Shown here piece by piece: positions 6,183-16,900 of a stretch of 26,347 nt of DNA. Where the stretch lies: the IMG/VR virus record IMGVR_UViG_3300007765_000043, positions 1-26,347 of that record; one strand, written 5' to 3'. The DNA comes from a virus. The position numbers were made by a program, and so were the translations under genes. Below the pieces are notes generated by a model. The model saw only the letters and a program-made list of their open reading frames with translations. It had not been told where the DNA came from and searched no databases. Numbering within the stretch: position 1 is the stretch's first letter; the number at the start of each line of letters is the position of its first letter.

Positions 6183-9100
6183 CTAATCTAAATTTCCTAA
6201 TTTTACTCTAATATTAGAACCTTCGTAAACACTAATAGTATCATCATTTATTTCTAGTCTAGAACCAGAAGTTGCACTTTTAATAGTAACTTTTCCTGTT
6301 TTAGATACTTGGAAAGGAGCACTAGTACTAGTACTATGTCCTACCCAAATTCTATTAGTAGAGTCTGAACCACTCAACTTCACTATATTATTACCTCCTC
6401 CAATAGTAATTTCTGAAGTTGCTGTAATTCTACTACCTAATAAAGTACCAGTAGCTATCATATCACCATCTATATAAAGAGTAGAAGTTACCCAACTAGA
6501 ACCATTATATCGTTTAGTAGTAGAGACTGAAACATCTGAAGTTTTATAAATAGTTACTACATCATCTTGTACTGCGGAACTACTAGGAGTAGCTCCATGT
6601 GCCGTTGAATCGGACCAAGCTCCTGTAGAAGTTCCTACTCTGTAAAAACCGGGGCCTCTTCCTCCTGAACTACCTGAGGAGCCTGAACTACCTGAGGAGC
6701 CTGAACTACCTGAGGAGCCTGAACTACCTGAGGAACCTGAACTACCTGAGGAGCCTGGAGTTCCTGAAGATCCAGAAGATCCAGAAGATCCTGTAGACCC
6801 ACTCATATTGATAAACCAATCAATACTAGAAATAGTACCACCGGCTCCAGTTACTACTTCTGCAAATACTGCATCATATTCTGTATCTTCTGAAAATGCT
6901 CCAGTGCCTGTTTTACTAAATTGTCCACTACCTAAATAAGTAGCAGCATAAGCTTTACTAACATTAGCATCAAAGTATACTACGGAAGTTCCTGCATTAG
7001 AAAAAGTTATATTACTTTGAGAAATGATAGAAGTCTGATAACCTCTGGGATGAATATAAGTGAAACTAGTAGGATTAAATATAATAGTATTTCCACTATA
7101 ACTTACATTAGAATTAGTTACTGAACCTCCAGAAGCTATAGATGTATCACTATAAAAAGGTACTGATTGGACATTAGAACCTCCGCTTAATTGAACTGCT
7201 CCCGATATATTTAAAGAAGAACCATCCCACTTAATGTAGTTAGAATTATCTCCAATATGTAATTTGAAAGGCTGACCTACCTGTTGCCCCATCCATATAC
7301 CATTGGCACCATGTCCATAGGAACCTTTAGCTCCTGTTCGGAAATACTGTGCAGAAGTTCCGGTAGTGCCATTTACATAAGATAAATTATAATTAGCTGC
7401 AGCAATAGTACCTGATACTATTGCTCCACTTGCTGTAAGAGTACCGGCGGTATCCCAAACTAAACCATTACTACCACTATTAGATCCTAAGTAACCACTT
7501 CCATCTGTTTTTATCCATAAAGTCTGTCCAGATACTCCTTTTGTAAAAGATTTAAATCCTGTAGAGTCCATTACTACACGACCACCTGTAGCTCCTGTAG
7601 AAGCTGTTTGGAAAGTAAGGCCTGTTATTAATCCTGAAGTTAGTTCTCCTACATTTGCAGTAATAGCAGATAATTCATTAGTATTAATTTGATCCGCTTC
7701 TACGGTTCCTGCATATACAACTCCTGCTCCTAAAGTTCCTGCAGTTACTAGACCTGCATCTAGGTTTCCTGCAATAGAACTATTAGTAATAAGAGCTCCT
7801 CTAGCTCCGTAGGAATTACCAGAAGATACTAAAGTATGTACAAAAGGATACCCATTGCCCCAAGTTCCCGTACTTCCATTAGTGCCATTCCACCAATTTT
7901 GTCCTGGAGTTCCTGTTATAGTATCTGTACCAGATTTGCCCGTAACTGTTATAGCACTAGAAAAAGTATTATCATCAGTTAAGGCTTTAATTGTAGCTCC
8001 TACAGGGATTAAATTAAAATCAATAGGATTAACATGAAATGAAGTACCAGTAGCATCATTAAAACTGGCAATATTAGACATTCCATATTCATATCCTATA
8101 CCTGCAGTTGATACACCACTTGAGTTTAATTTTAAACCGGAAGAAATGGAACTATTTCCATCTACATCATACCAGACTAATTTACCATAGTAAATAGAAC
8201 CGTCTATATCTATATCATGAATAGCTAAAGTAGTTCCTCTACTATAAGAACCTACCTTATTTGATACACTAGGTGTAAAATCATATCCGTTAGTACCTCC
8301 AGTATGTGAAGCTCCTATATTTCCTTTATGTATATGTAAATCTACTTTTACTAAATCTGGATCTGAAGGGTTCTCCCATTCGGCTATTACTTTATTAATA
8401 CCACCTTTAATGGCTCCATTACTACCGGAATTAGGCCCTACAGTATCACCAACTACAGCGGCTGCTAAATGTCTCCCATAGGAATACTGTGCACCCCAAG
8501 AATTAGCTCTAATTCTTGTAGTATATTCTGAGCCTGTCTGAACTGATGTAAGAGTTACTATAGAAGTACCTGAAGTTCCTTCATTATTTGGTATAGTTAT
8601 TACATTCCAGTCTATGTTCTTAAGAACTACTGAATGTGAAGAAGCCCAGATATTAACTAACTGTCTATCTATTTCTACTTGATTAGAACCTAACTTTGAA
8701 TTTACAAATACAGTTTCATTAACTGAAGAATTATGTATTTGGGAACCTACTTGAGTATTAGAATAAAAAGATACAGGTAAAGTAACTATACTAGCACCTG
8801 CAGTACTACTTGAGGATAAAGTTCCTGTATCCGCAGTACCATATGTACCTGTATTAGCGTATTTAACTAAGAAATCTCTACAGGCGGGTCCAGAAGCTTT
8901 ATCCCACTCCCATCCTACATTTAAATTATATTGATTATACAATCCAGTACTTTGAACTGTAGTATTATGTGTTATATTTGTTACGGGGGAAGGTTTTATA
9001 CTACTTTCACTAACTGTAATAGTATAATATCCTGCGGTTCCTGCAGTAGCAGCATTTCTCCAAATTTCCCAGTCAGAAACTTCTTTATTACCATCTCTTA

Positions 9101-9734
9101 AAAATACTTCACCCCTTACTCGAACAAAGTATGTACCATTTGGAAGACCAAATACAGGAATAGTACTATTAAATGTAGTATGCTGATTCTTAATTACAGT
9201 AGAAAATCCATTATCTACTGCAAACTCTGTTTCTAAATAAGTAGCATCGCCATTTAAATTTAGATTTAAATAAGTATAAGATATACCATAAGGTTCATTA
9301 TAATATAGAGATTCTACACCATTATCAGTAGCTCCAATATTAATATGAGGAGGAGTTTTCATACTTACAGATTGGCCTGAAGTACCTCCTCCAATATTTA
9401 AATCTAAACCTATCTTTCTAATACTATCGTCGCCAAACTCATCTAATCCTGCCCATTTAATATAGAATGAAGTTCCTGCTGTTCCTGCAGTAGTAACTAT
9501 ACCTCCATAAGTACCTGATAATTTGGTTACTCCGTCACCTAAATTAGTATCTATTAAATATTTACCAGAAGAACCTGCAGAAGCAACATTAGTAATAGCT
9601 GATGAGTCTATCCAAGCAATTAAGCCATAAGGATCATAATCATTTAAAACATCATGCCATAGAGTTATGGAACTATATCCTGCATCAAATTCATTAATAT
9701 TTACCGAAGAAGGTGCTGTATTTTTTATACTCAT
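6183..9734 (-). CDS. Tail tip or central fibre protein with collagen-like Gly-X-Y tract
   Basis: The product has 1183 residues. The first 600 residues are beta-rich with fibronectin-like segments, for example ITHNTTVQSTGLYNQYNLNV and later KVIAEWENPSDPDLVKVDLH. Residues about 660-720 (AGTLGAGVVYAGTVEADQIN, TANVGELTSG) resemble the shaft region of lambda J-like proteins, where interwoven trimers form. Residues about 980-1027 are a collagen-like tract of GSS triplets with one GTP. The C-terminal 150 residues (GPGFYRVGTSTG, then RITATSEITIGGGNNIVKLS, ending SNIRVKLGNLD) look like a distal trimeric domain. The ATG overlaps the stop of the hub gene (ATGA), so the two are probably made together. 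It may form the central tip fibre extending from the hub; receptor binding is inferred. Confidence 0.7.
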   Translation of the reverse strand: MSIKNTAPSSVNINEFDAGYSSITLWHDVLNDYDPYGLIAWIDSSAITNVASAGSSGKYLIDTNLGDGVTKLSGTYGGIVTTAGTAGTSFYIKWAGLDEFGDDSIRKIGLDLNIGGGTSGQSVSMKTPPHINIGATDNGVESLYYNEPYGISYTYLNLNLNGDATYLETEFAVDNGFSTVIKNQHTTFNSTIPVFGLPNGTYFVRVRGEVFLRDGNKEVSDWEIWRNAATAGTAGYYTITVSESSIKPSPVTNITHNTTVQSTGLYNQYNLNVGWEWDKASGPACRDFLVKYANTGTYGTADTGTLSSSSTAGASIVTLPVSFYSNTQVGSQIHNSSVNETVFVNSKLGSNQVEIDRQLVNIWASSHSVVLKNIDWNVITIPNNEGTSGTSIVTLTSVQTGSEYTTRIRANSWGAQYSYGRHLAAAVVGDTVGPNSGSNGAIKGGINKVIAEWENPSDPDLVKVDLHIHKGNIGASHTGGTNGYDFTPSVSNKVGSYSRGTTLAIHDIDIDGSIYYGKLVWYDVDGNSSISSGLKLNSSGVSTAGIGYEYGMSNIASFNDATGTSFHVNPIDFNLIPVGATIKALTDDNTFSSAITVTGKSGTDTITGTPGQNWWNGTNGSTGTWGNGYPFVHTLVSSGNSYGARGALITNSSIAGNLDAGLVTAGTLGAGVVYAGTVEADQINTNELSAITANVGELTSGLITGLTFQTASTGATGGRVVMDSTGFKSFTKGVSGQTLWIKTDGSGYLGSNSGSNGLVWDTAGTLTASGAIVSGTIAAANYNLSYVNGTTGTSAQYFRTGAKGSYGHGANGIWMGQQVGQPFKLHIGDNSNYIKWDGSSLNISGAVQLSGGSNVQSVPFYSDTSIASGGSVTNSNVSYSGNTIIFNPTSFTYIHPRGYQTSIISQSNITFSNAGTSVVYFDANVSKAYAATYLGSGQFSKTGTGAFSEDTEYDAVFAEVVTGAGGTISSIDWFINMSGSTGSSGSSGSSGTPGSSGSSGSSGSSGSSGSSGSSGSSGSSGSSGGRGPGFYRVGTSTGAWSDSTAHGATPSSSAVQDDVVTIYKTSDVSVSTTKRYNGSSWVTSTLYIDGDMIATGTLLGSRITATSEITIGGGNNIVKLSGSDSTNRIWVGHSTSTSAPFQVSKTGKVTIKSATSGSRLEINDDTISVYEGSNIRVKLGNLD
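6666..6755. repeat. 18-bp tandem repeat, five copies, encoding Gly-Ser-Ser triplets
   Basis: Five head-to-tail copies of an 18-bp unit (plus strand TGAACTACCTGAGGAGCC, one copy with a single G-to-A change) encode GSSGSS units. A second short run, with GATCCAGAA in place of this unit, follows at about 6770-6792. Near-identity between copies implies recent expansion or ongoing slippage. Confidence 0.9.
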
Positions 9735-12700
9735 AGTTCTGCATAACTCCCGGATATTTGACTTGCTGGTCCTTGTGCCCAGACTCTAAATATGATATTA
9801 TTTCTATAAGCTCCTGTTGCTCCTGAATTAGCAGAAGCATAAGCCGTTTTATTATCCGCTAAAGGATAAGTAAACTTAATATTATTTCTCCCTGAGGTTC
9901 CTCCAGCCGCTCTATTAGTATAGTTTTGTGTAATTCCTCCAGGAGTTATTACTTGTACTTTATATCCAATACAATAAGCTTCAGGAGCTTTATCCCAAGT
10001 AATTATTGGATCACTACCTAAAAATTCTGAATTATCTCCTGATGCAGGATTTAATAGCTTTAAATTCTGCACTGTTGCCATTGCTGTAGCAGGATTTATT
10101 GTAGTAGATATGGTTACTTCATTACTAGTTAACCCAGCACTATTAACTGCTCTTACTCCAAATATATAAGAACCGGAGGGCAGATCTCTTACTTCATGAT
10201 ATAAAGTATCAACTGTTATATATCCATATACAGAGGGAGTAGACTCACCACTTTTAGTACCTACCCAAGTTATAGTATAATAGGATATATCAGAAGAACC
10301 TGAAGCATTCCAAGATAGAATACCTTGAATACCTACATATCCATCCCAAGTTTCTGCAGAAGCCCAAGCTCCTGTTTCATTATTAATAAAAGAGCCAGAA
10401 ATATCAAAAGTAGTAGAACTAGGAATATTTAGTATTTGTTTATTGTCTCCATTATAATTAGTACTACCTGTTATATTGATTTTCGATCCTACAATTCTAT
10501 TGTGGTTAGTAGAAGTTGTAACTCTTATTCTACCTCCTCCAGCATCAGCTATTGCAGATATTTGTCCCGATTGCTCACATAAAGTGCTTTGAGTATACTC
10601 TGTCTTTGCTGCCCAAAATCCTGAAGTAGCTGCTGTTCCTGACCAAGTTTTTGTTATATCAAAACCTCTAGTACCATTAATGGCATCTATTCCATAAGTA
10701 CCATTATAAGCAGATACAGAACTATTTGTAATAACAATATTCTGTCCAGAAATCCTATTATGATTATTAGCAGTAGTTACTGCGATTCGTCCAGAAACAC
10801 CAGAAGAAGCATAAGAACTAATAGTACCTGCTACAGAATCACAAGAACATATTCCTCCTCCTGATACAGCATTATATACTAAACTTGAAGGAGCTAGAGG
10901 GGCTGTACTATTGCCAGAACCTGTAGTAGAAGCAGTTGGATAACCACTAGAACCTGAAGTAGATATTCTATACATATCATCTGTATGCTCGGATGCAGTA
11001 ATATCTATAGTACAATCAGGATTTACAACTAATTGAGTAACTCTGAATAGCTTAGAACTCCAATCAAAAGAATCATAAGTAATATCAATAACTTCACCTA
11101 CCTGAGTATCTAAAGCTTGAGGAGTTGCTTTAAAATTAATTTGTACAGGATATCTAGATTTCTTTAACTCTTGTTCAATTCTGCCTCTGGCAGTATAATA
11201 ATTAGTTACCCCTGTTAGGCTAACTCTACCTATTTTCTGTTTATTATTGTCAGCAACTTTATAATCACTATTATAAAAAGTTATAGCTTTACCAGACCAT
11301 TTATTGGCTGGGTCAGATAAAGAAGTAGATATTGTATTCCATTTATCTTTATTACCTTGTTCTTTAACATTAATAGCTCCTATAATATTATCTATATTAA
11401 AGGAAAAGGTAGATCCTTCTTGAGTAGCAAGTTTTAAACTATACTGTCCTCCAGAAAATCTTAATATCCCATTAAATTGTTTTAATATACCATTAATATT
11501 TTCAAATAAGGACTTATCTGTTTCAATTGGCATATTAGTTTGATGCATATACCTATAGTTATTATTTTGGGAAGGCCATCCTAACCATTTCCAATAAGGT
11601 AACCAATTAGAATCATATGTATTATCTATAGTTTCGACTAGATTAGCTACGCCACCACAGTTTCCTGCCGTTCCTCCTGATCCACATGTACCTACAAAAC
11701 TACTAGCATCTATATTACCTATTTCAATATTTCTGCCATACCGTTTGCTTCTCATATAGTCAAGTAACTGTAAGGAAGGATTAATAGAAAATTCTCTAGT
11801 ATTATAAGCTCCTGTAGTTCCTGTACCCAAATAATTATAGGTTTGAACCTGCATTCCTTTAACTACAAAAGATAAGTCTGGAATATTATCATAACCACCT
11901 GCAGCGGAACCTATCTTAAATCTACATACAGCATAAGCTGTATCTAACATTTTAAACTCTGGACCCCAGTAGTCTCCTGCACAAGGTTGATTTCCACCTG
12001 TACCACAAGTACTACCATAACCTGCTTGATTTGTAAAACCCTGATATTCTTGAGTAACAAACCCAGGACTTATAGCAGTAGCGTATAAATCAGAAGAATA
12101 ACCTTGAGTTCCAGAAATTCCAGAACTAGAACTAGGACCATATCCTGTAAAGAATGTTAAATCAATTTTACCATCTAGTAAACTTACATGATCTTGATGT
12201 CCTAAATCTAAAGTACTTCCACTATCTGCTCTTCCTACACAACCTCCATCCTCTCCTCTGGCTTCTGCATCTGATTCATTTAAACAAATCATAGGCTGAC
12301 CATCTATATAAACATCTAATAAAGAGTGCACAGGGCCTTCACAAATTGCATATACTACCCATACATATGAACATCTATTATCTAGCTGTTCATTAAATAA
12401 TGCTACCGCACCTTGGTAAGATGCATCACCTATTGACCCACTAGGATAAGAGGCTCGTTCTGGGGCTACGGAGGAAGCATCCGCTTTTTGTAAATCAGCA
12501 AATACAGGAATACCTTCTACCTTCCTTACTCCGTATATTACAGGTAAGGACTTAGCAAAAGTATTCATATTGAGATCTACTGTATCATTTACCCATACAG
12601 TATAGTTAGATACTTTAGTTCTAAAACCAAACCAAGAAGACTTAACTCTTACTCGTTCTTCAGGTCTTTTAAACTGAGCTTCAAAATTAATAGCTCTATT

Positions 12701-13288
12701 AGCCCATTTAAAACCTTTATCATAGTAATAATCTGCATATAAACAGTTAGCTAATTCTGGGGATCCTGAAGTTCCAAACCCTCTATGTATCTCATCATCC
12801 GTTAAACGACCTGTTACCCTTTCAAAATCTGCCCAATGACTACTAATAGTCCAGGTTACTTTACTAGCTTTATAAGGGTCTTCAGATACTTTCGAAGCAG
12901 TAATTAAGCCTCTAAATAACTCGAATGGATTATCAGTAGACGAGACAATACTACCCGTAGAATCTATAAAAACTTTATAAATAGTTACTTCTCTATTTAT
13001 AAAGTTATTATCTAAAGGCCCTATATTTAAAGGTCTGCGTACTTCGTCTATTATTTCGCCAGGTAAGGCTATAGATATGGTATGAGCTGCGGCTTTACTA
13101 GTCTCGGTGATTTGAGATACGCTTAGTAATTTGCCTGCTACATATGTGTTACTACTCCACATAATATCGTGGGCAGCATCTGTCCAATAAAGAAAAGCTC
13201 CAGTTGGTAACTCGAATTTTACTAAATGAGCATATATAAGATTTCTATTTCCTAAATGTGATTTTAGTGCTGTGGATAGTCTTCCCAT
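9731..13288 (-). CDS. Tail hub and tip attachment protein, J-like
   Basis: The product has 1185 residues. The N-terminal part (NRNLIYAHLVKFELPTGAFL, FELFRGLITASKVSED) resembles the baseplate-hub domain found in lambda-like and gene-transfer-agent tails. The middle (QEGSTFSFNIDNIIGAINVK, ARGRIEQELKKSRYPVQINF, GEVIDITYDSFDWSSKLFRV) matches the pattern of phage tip attachment proteins. Residues about 819-982 hold two copies of a beta module with the signature NHNRIxGxxIxIT followed by YNG. Two fibronectin type III-like domains follow (ISYYTITWVG and VRAVNSAGLTSNE; then IITWDKAPEAYCIGYKVQVI). Several Cys pairs occur in insertions, for example near residues 540-555. The ATG has an AAGGCAG site. 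It lies after the distal-tail candidate, as expected for the hub. Confidence 0.8.
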   Translation of the reverse strand: MGRLSTALKSHLGNRNLIYAHLVKFELPTGAFLYWTDAAHDIMWSSNTYVAGKLLSVSQITETSKAAAHTISIALPGEIIDEVRRPLNIGPLDNNFINREVTIYKVFIDSTGSIVSSTDNPFELFRGLITASKVSEDPYKASKVTWTISSHWADFERVTGRLTDDEIHRGFGTSGSPELANCLYADYYYDKGFKWANRAINFEAQFKRPEERVRVKSSWFGFRTKVSNYTVWVNDTVDLNMNTFAKSLPVIYGVRKVEGIPVFADLQKADASSVAPERASYPSGSIGDASYQGAVALFNEQLDNRCSYVWVVYAICEGPVHSLLDVYIDGQPMICLNESDAEARGEDGGCVGRADSGSTLDLGHQDHVSLLDGKIDLTFFTGYGPSSSSGISGTQGYSSDLYATAISPGFVTQEYQGFTNQAGYGSTCGTGGNQPCAGDYWGPEFKMLDTAYAVCRFKIGSAAGGYDNIPDLSFVVKGMQVQTYNYLGTGTTGAYNTREFSINPSLQLLDYMRSKRYGRNIEIGNIDASSFVGTCGSGGTAGNCGGVANLVETIDNTYDSNWLPYWKWLGWPSQNNNYRYMHQTNMPIETDKSLFENINGILKQFNGILRFSGGQYSLKLATQEGSTFSFNIDNIIGAINVKEQGNKDKWNTISTSLSDPANKWSGKAITFYNSDYKVADNNKQKIGRVSLTGVTNYYTARGRIEQELKKSRYPVQINFKATPQALDTQVGEVIDITYDSFDWSSKLFRVTQLVVNPDCTIDITASEHTDDMYRISTSGSSGYPTASTTGSGNSTAPLAPSSLVYNAVSGGGICSCDSVAGTISSYASSGVSGRIAVTTANNHNRISGQNIVITNSSVSAYNGTYGIDAINGTRGFDITKTWSGTAATSGFWAAKTEYTQSTLCEQSGQISAIADAGGGRIRVTTSTNHNRIVGSKINITGSTNYNGDNKQILNIPSSTTFDISGSFINNETGAWASAETWDGYVGIQGILSWNASGSSDISYYTITWVGTKSGESTPSVYGYITVDTLYHEVRDLPSGSYIFGVRAVNSAGLTSNEVTISTTINPATAMATVQNLKLLNPASGDNSEFLGSDPIITWDKAPEAYCIGYKVQVITPGGITQNYTNRAAGGTSGRNNIKFTYPLADNKTAYASANSGATGAYRNNIIFRVWAQGPASQISGSYAEL
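10343..10830. repeat. Duplicated YNG beta module within the tail hub gene
   Basis: Two adjacent segments of about 230 bp each encode related modules. The first runs from GTISSYASSGVSGRIAVTT to SGFWAA. The second runs from SGQISAIADAGGGRIRVTT to the TWDGYVG region. They share I-S, G-RI-VTT, NHNRI-G, I-IT-S, YNG and FDI in the same order. The DNA has diverged, so the duplication is old. Boundaries are approximate. Confidence 0.7.
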
Positions 13289-13297
13289 TATTCTGCC

Positions 13298-13954
13298 TTA
13301 TACATAATCGCCGGTTTCTTCTAAATCTAAAGAAATAGAATATAAATTATTAATTCCTAATGCGTACTCCTGTATATCATTTTTTAAAGTTACATAAAAA
13401 GGTACTTCGTAAGTATATAAATACTTATTAGCTGCAACTGTTTTAGTTAAAGGCGGAAATAATGTTAGCTGTCTAAAACTACCGGTGTCTGACATACTTG
13501 TAATGATATGAACTTTCTTATTATCTTGAAAAGCTACTACATCACCTGCTACTAACTCATTACCAGAAAAAGATGCACTATTCCAATTCTTTGTAGAAAT
13601 TGTAGAGACTCCTGCAGTTCCTGAAGTAGCTACTTGAATAAGTGCATTTCCGTTAGTTCCTGCAGAGGAATGTAAGCTACCATTTTGAGGTTCTCTATAT
13701 TGGGGAAGTACTACTTTGATTTCATTTAAACGACCTCGTAATTTTAATAACTGTAAATAAACATTCTGAAATTGAGATTTAGTTACTTCTGGATACCTAA
13801 TAGAAAATGCCCATTTTTGTCCTGCTACTTGTCTAGTATGTATTTTTCCACTCATAGCGGTGTTACTCATAGTAGGGCTATTTGAAGTTAGATCTACTGA
13901 TATAAAACCAGGTCCTTGTGGAGTAGTATATGGATCATATAATCTTTCTGTCAT
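13298..13954 (-). CDS. Distal tail protein candidate
   Basis: The product has 218 residues. It sits between the tape measure and the hub gene, the usual place of a distal tail (Dit-like) or lambda M-like protein, which forms the ring joining tube and hub. The start (DPYTTPQGPGFISVDLTSNS, HTRQVAGQKWAFSIRYPEVT) looks like a beta-sandwich that contacts the tube. The middle has an insertion rich in Gly, Ser and Thr (SAGTNGNALIQVATSGTAGV). The C-terminus (YEVPFYVTLKNDIQEYALG, YSISLDLEE) is again beta-rich. An AGAGGA site sits at the end of the tape measure gene, directly before this ATG. The assignment rests mainly on position and size, with weak sequence support. Confidence 0.55.
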   Translation of the reverse strand: MTERLYDPYTTPQGPGFISVDLTSNSPTMSNTAMSGKIHTRQVAGQKWAFSIRYPEVTKSQFQNVYLQLLKLRGRLNEIKVVLPQYREPQNGSLHSSAGTNGNALIQVATSGTAGVSTISTKNWNSASFSGNELVAGDVVAFQDNKKVHIITSMSDTGSFRQLTLFPPLTKTVAANKYLYTYEVPFYVTLKNDIQEYALGINNLYSISLDLEETGDYV

Positions 13955-13957
13955 TTT

Positions 13958-16900
13958 TTAATCCTCTAAAAATCTCTGTCCTTGGGACCAGGCTGCTTCT
14001 CTAATTAGACCTACAATATGGCCTCTCTGATTAGTAAGTAGATCTTCTACTCCACTAGCATCTACAGTTGAGATACTAAAATTAACATTTACAGGTTGTC
14101 CATTAGATATATTTTGATTAGACTTAATATTGCCAGAAGTATCGGGTACAAACAGCTCGGGACCGTGTTCACCTACTAAATATCCGGCACCTTCTTGGGC
14201 ATCACCACCATAAGCACGTCCTCTTATACTATCTAATTCAGCGGCAGTAGCACCACCAGATACATCTACACCAGTATCTCGTTTACCTAAAGTAATAGCA
14301 GTAGCAGGAGCTGCTGTAGTATCTAAAGCTGCGATTTTTGCGGAAGTAGCTTTTTTAACGGCAGCCATTTGTTTAGCACCGAACGCAATAACTATACCTG
14401 CGGCTAATGCAGCGGCAGGTGGGAATGCAGCAAAAGTAGAATATGCTTTCATTGCTGCAGATGCAGTACTAATAGCAATCTGGGCCATAGCCATAGATTG
14501 TTGCTCTTTTAACATTTTAATTTTAAGAGCTTTAATTTTACCTAAACTTTCTTCTGATTTACCATCTCTCTTTTGCTCTAATTCAATTTCGGCATTATAC
14601 ATCATATGATTAGCCTGCATTACTGAATTAAGAGCTCCCAATACGCCTTGAGCCGCATTAGCTGCTGCAGATGCCCAACCCTTCCAACTAGCTTCACTAT
14701 CATTTAATACATCATTTAAAGATTTGAGGTTATCAAACATAGTAAGGAATTCACCCATTCCATCGGTTTTTCCAGCTATACTAGTCATAGTTTTTTCAAA
14801 CTGTGCTTGTTCTGCAATTTTATATTTAATTCTAGCTATTTCTTCTTCTTTTTTTCTTTGCTTTTCAAGCTCAGCTGTTAGTTCTCTAGCTAATTCTGCA
14901 CTAATTAATCCATCATTTAATAAAGAGTCTACTAAAGTTTGTTGCGATATATACTTTTGATTTACTAAATCAATATTAGTTATATACTCCTTATCTAACT
15001 CTTGTTGTAATTGTTTTACTTTTAGTATATGTTCATTTTCTAATTTTAATTGTTTAGTTTTTTGTATATCTTCTATTTTCCCGATTTTTGCTCCTAGTTC
15101 ATCAAATCTAGGAGAGCCTTTTTTACCTTCTATTAACATTAAAGCTTGCTCAGCTCTTAAGGCATTTAATTCAGCACTATAATTAGTGGCTCCTTTTAAT
15201 CCGGCGGCTCCAATAACTGCTCCTATTCTATCTAGTGCTACTTCCTTTTGAGCTTTTACTAAATCATCATAAGCAGATGCTAAATTTTCAATAGCTGCGG
15301 ATAGTTTATTAATTCTATCTTCTGCAGAATCTGTACCTTCTAATATTTCTTCAGTATTAATACCATAGCTTTTTGCAAATTCTTCCAAATTTTTAGCATG
15401 AGCTTTAAATCCGGCATCTTTATCTTCGTTACCCAATTTTGTTACTTTATCTACATATTCGTTACTTAATCTTATAATATTATGAAATTCATCTTGTACT
15501 TTTTGTGCGCTTGTTTTTGTTTCTTTCCAATATTCTGAATGTTTCTTACTTAAAGCTTCTACAGAATTTTTATACGCAATATAGGCTGCTCCTACTTCTA
15601 ATAAAGGTTTTACGGAGGTTTTCATAATTTTTTGAAGTTCAGTTACTGCCGTAATAGCCTTTCCTTCACCGATTTTTTCCATTACTTCTTGGAACCATTC
15701 AAAATTATCTGTATTTAGAGCATTAGCAAGATTTTCGAGAGGTTCTCCCATATTTTCAGCTATACGTGTCTTAATACCTGAAAATACAGGGGAAGCTCCA
15801 AACTCTTTAAAATGTCTTTTTAATAGATTAAAAGTATTACGTAAACTACCTGTAGAAATAAGGGCTTCAGGGGCTATATCACCTTTTTCGGAAGAAAATG
15901 TTTCCTCTATTATTTCAGTCATTTTAGCTTTAGCGACTTCATTCATTTGAGTAAATCTGTCTAAATCATTTAAAGATTTTTCTAACCTATATTTAAATAA
16001 TTTTACCCAGTCATCTCCTTTCATCACTGGGGAATCTATACCCGCTTCTGCTTTTTCTCTACTCCAATGAAAAGAATTTTTTAATCGTTTCCACCAACTA
16101 TCTCCTGGTACTCCTTTCTTTTTCTCAGCTTGCATTAATAATGCAGTATTCTCTGCTACATCATTAGCGGCATCAGCAATTTCTTCTGCAAAAGGGTCTA
16201 TATCTGTATAAGCAGCCTTTCTAGCTTCTTTTAATTCTTGTAATTTTTCTATTTCAGTATCATATTGTCCTATAATAGTATTAGAAACATTAATAATAGT
16301 TTGATAATAATCTGCAGTATTAATCATACCAGATATATTTTCTTCCTGTACATTATTAAGAATCTTAAAAGTTTTACCTAATCTAGTTAAAACTTTTACA
16401 GATTCTTTTACAGAATTATTATAATCCTCTTGAGCCTGTTCTAAAGCTTTTAATTGAGGAGTTTTCATAGTATCTCTTATATAAGAGATAGCAGTAGTTA
16501 AAAGGATTATTGGACCCAATAATCTCATTAAGCCTCCTATAGCTTTAGAAGCGAAAGCTGTAGCAACTCCTACAGCTCGGAAAGATGCTGCTAATATACC
16601 ATTTGAAGCTGCTGTCATTTTTATGTATCTAATAGATACTTGTAAACTTCTTACAAAACCTTTTCTTTCTATTAAATTACCTACTTGAGATGAAGTTTGA
16701 GCCATCATCATAAAAGCACCAGTAGTTCTAGCTATACTACCCGAAACTGCAGCAGCACCTCTAGCTGTAACTAAAGATATTCTATTCCACATATTCTTGG
16801 AAGTTACAACTACACCTTTTGCTACTTTGTCATTAACTTTCTTTAAAGCTATAAATTCATCTCTAGTACCTTTAAAGGCTCCTTTAGTGGCTTTCCCAAA

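Noticed and set aside
6660-6795. CRISPR-like array
   Set aside because: The repeats are contiguous 18-bp coding units with no spacers.
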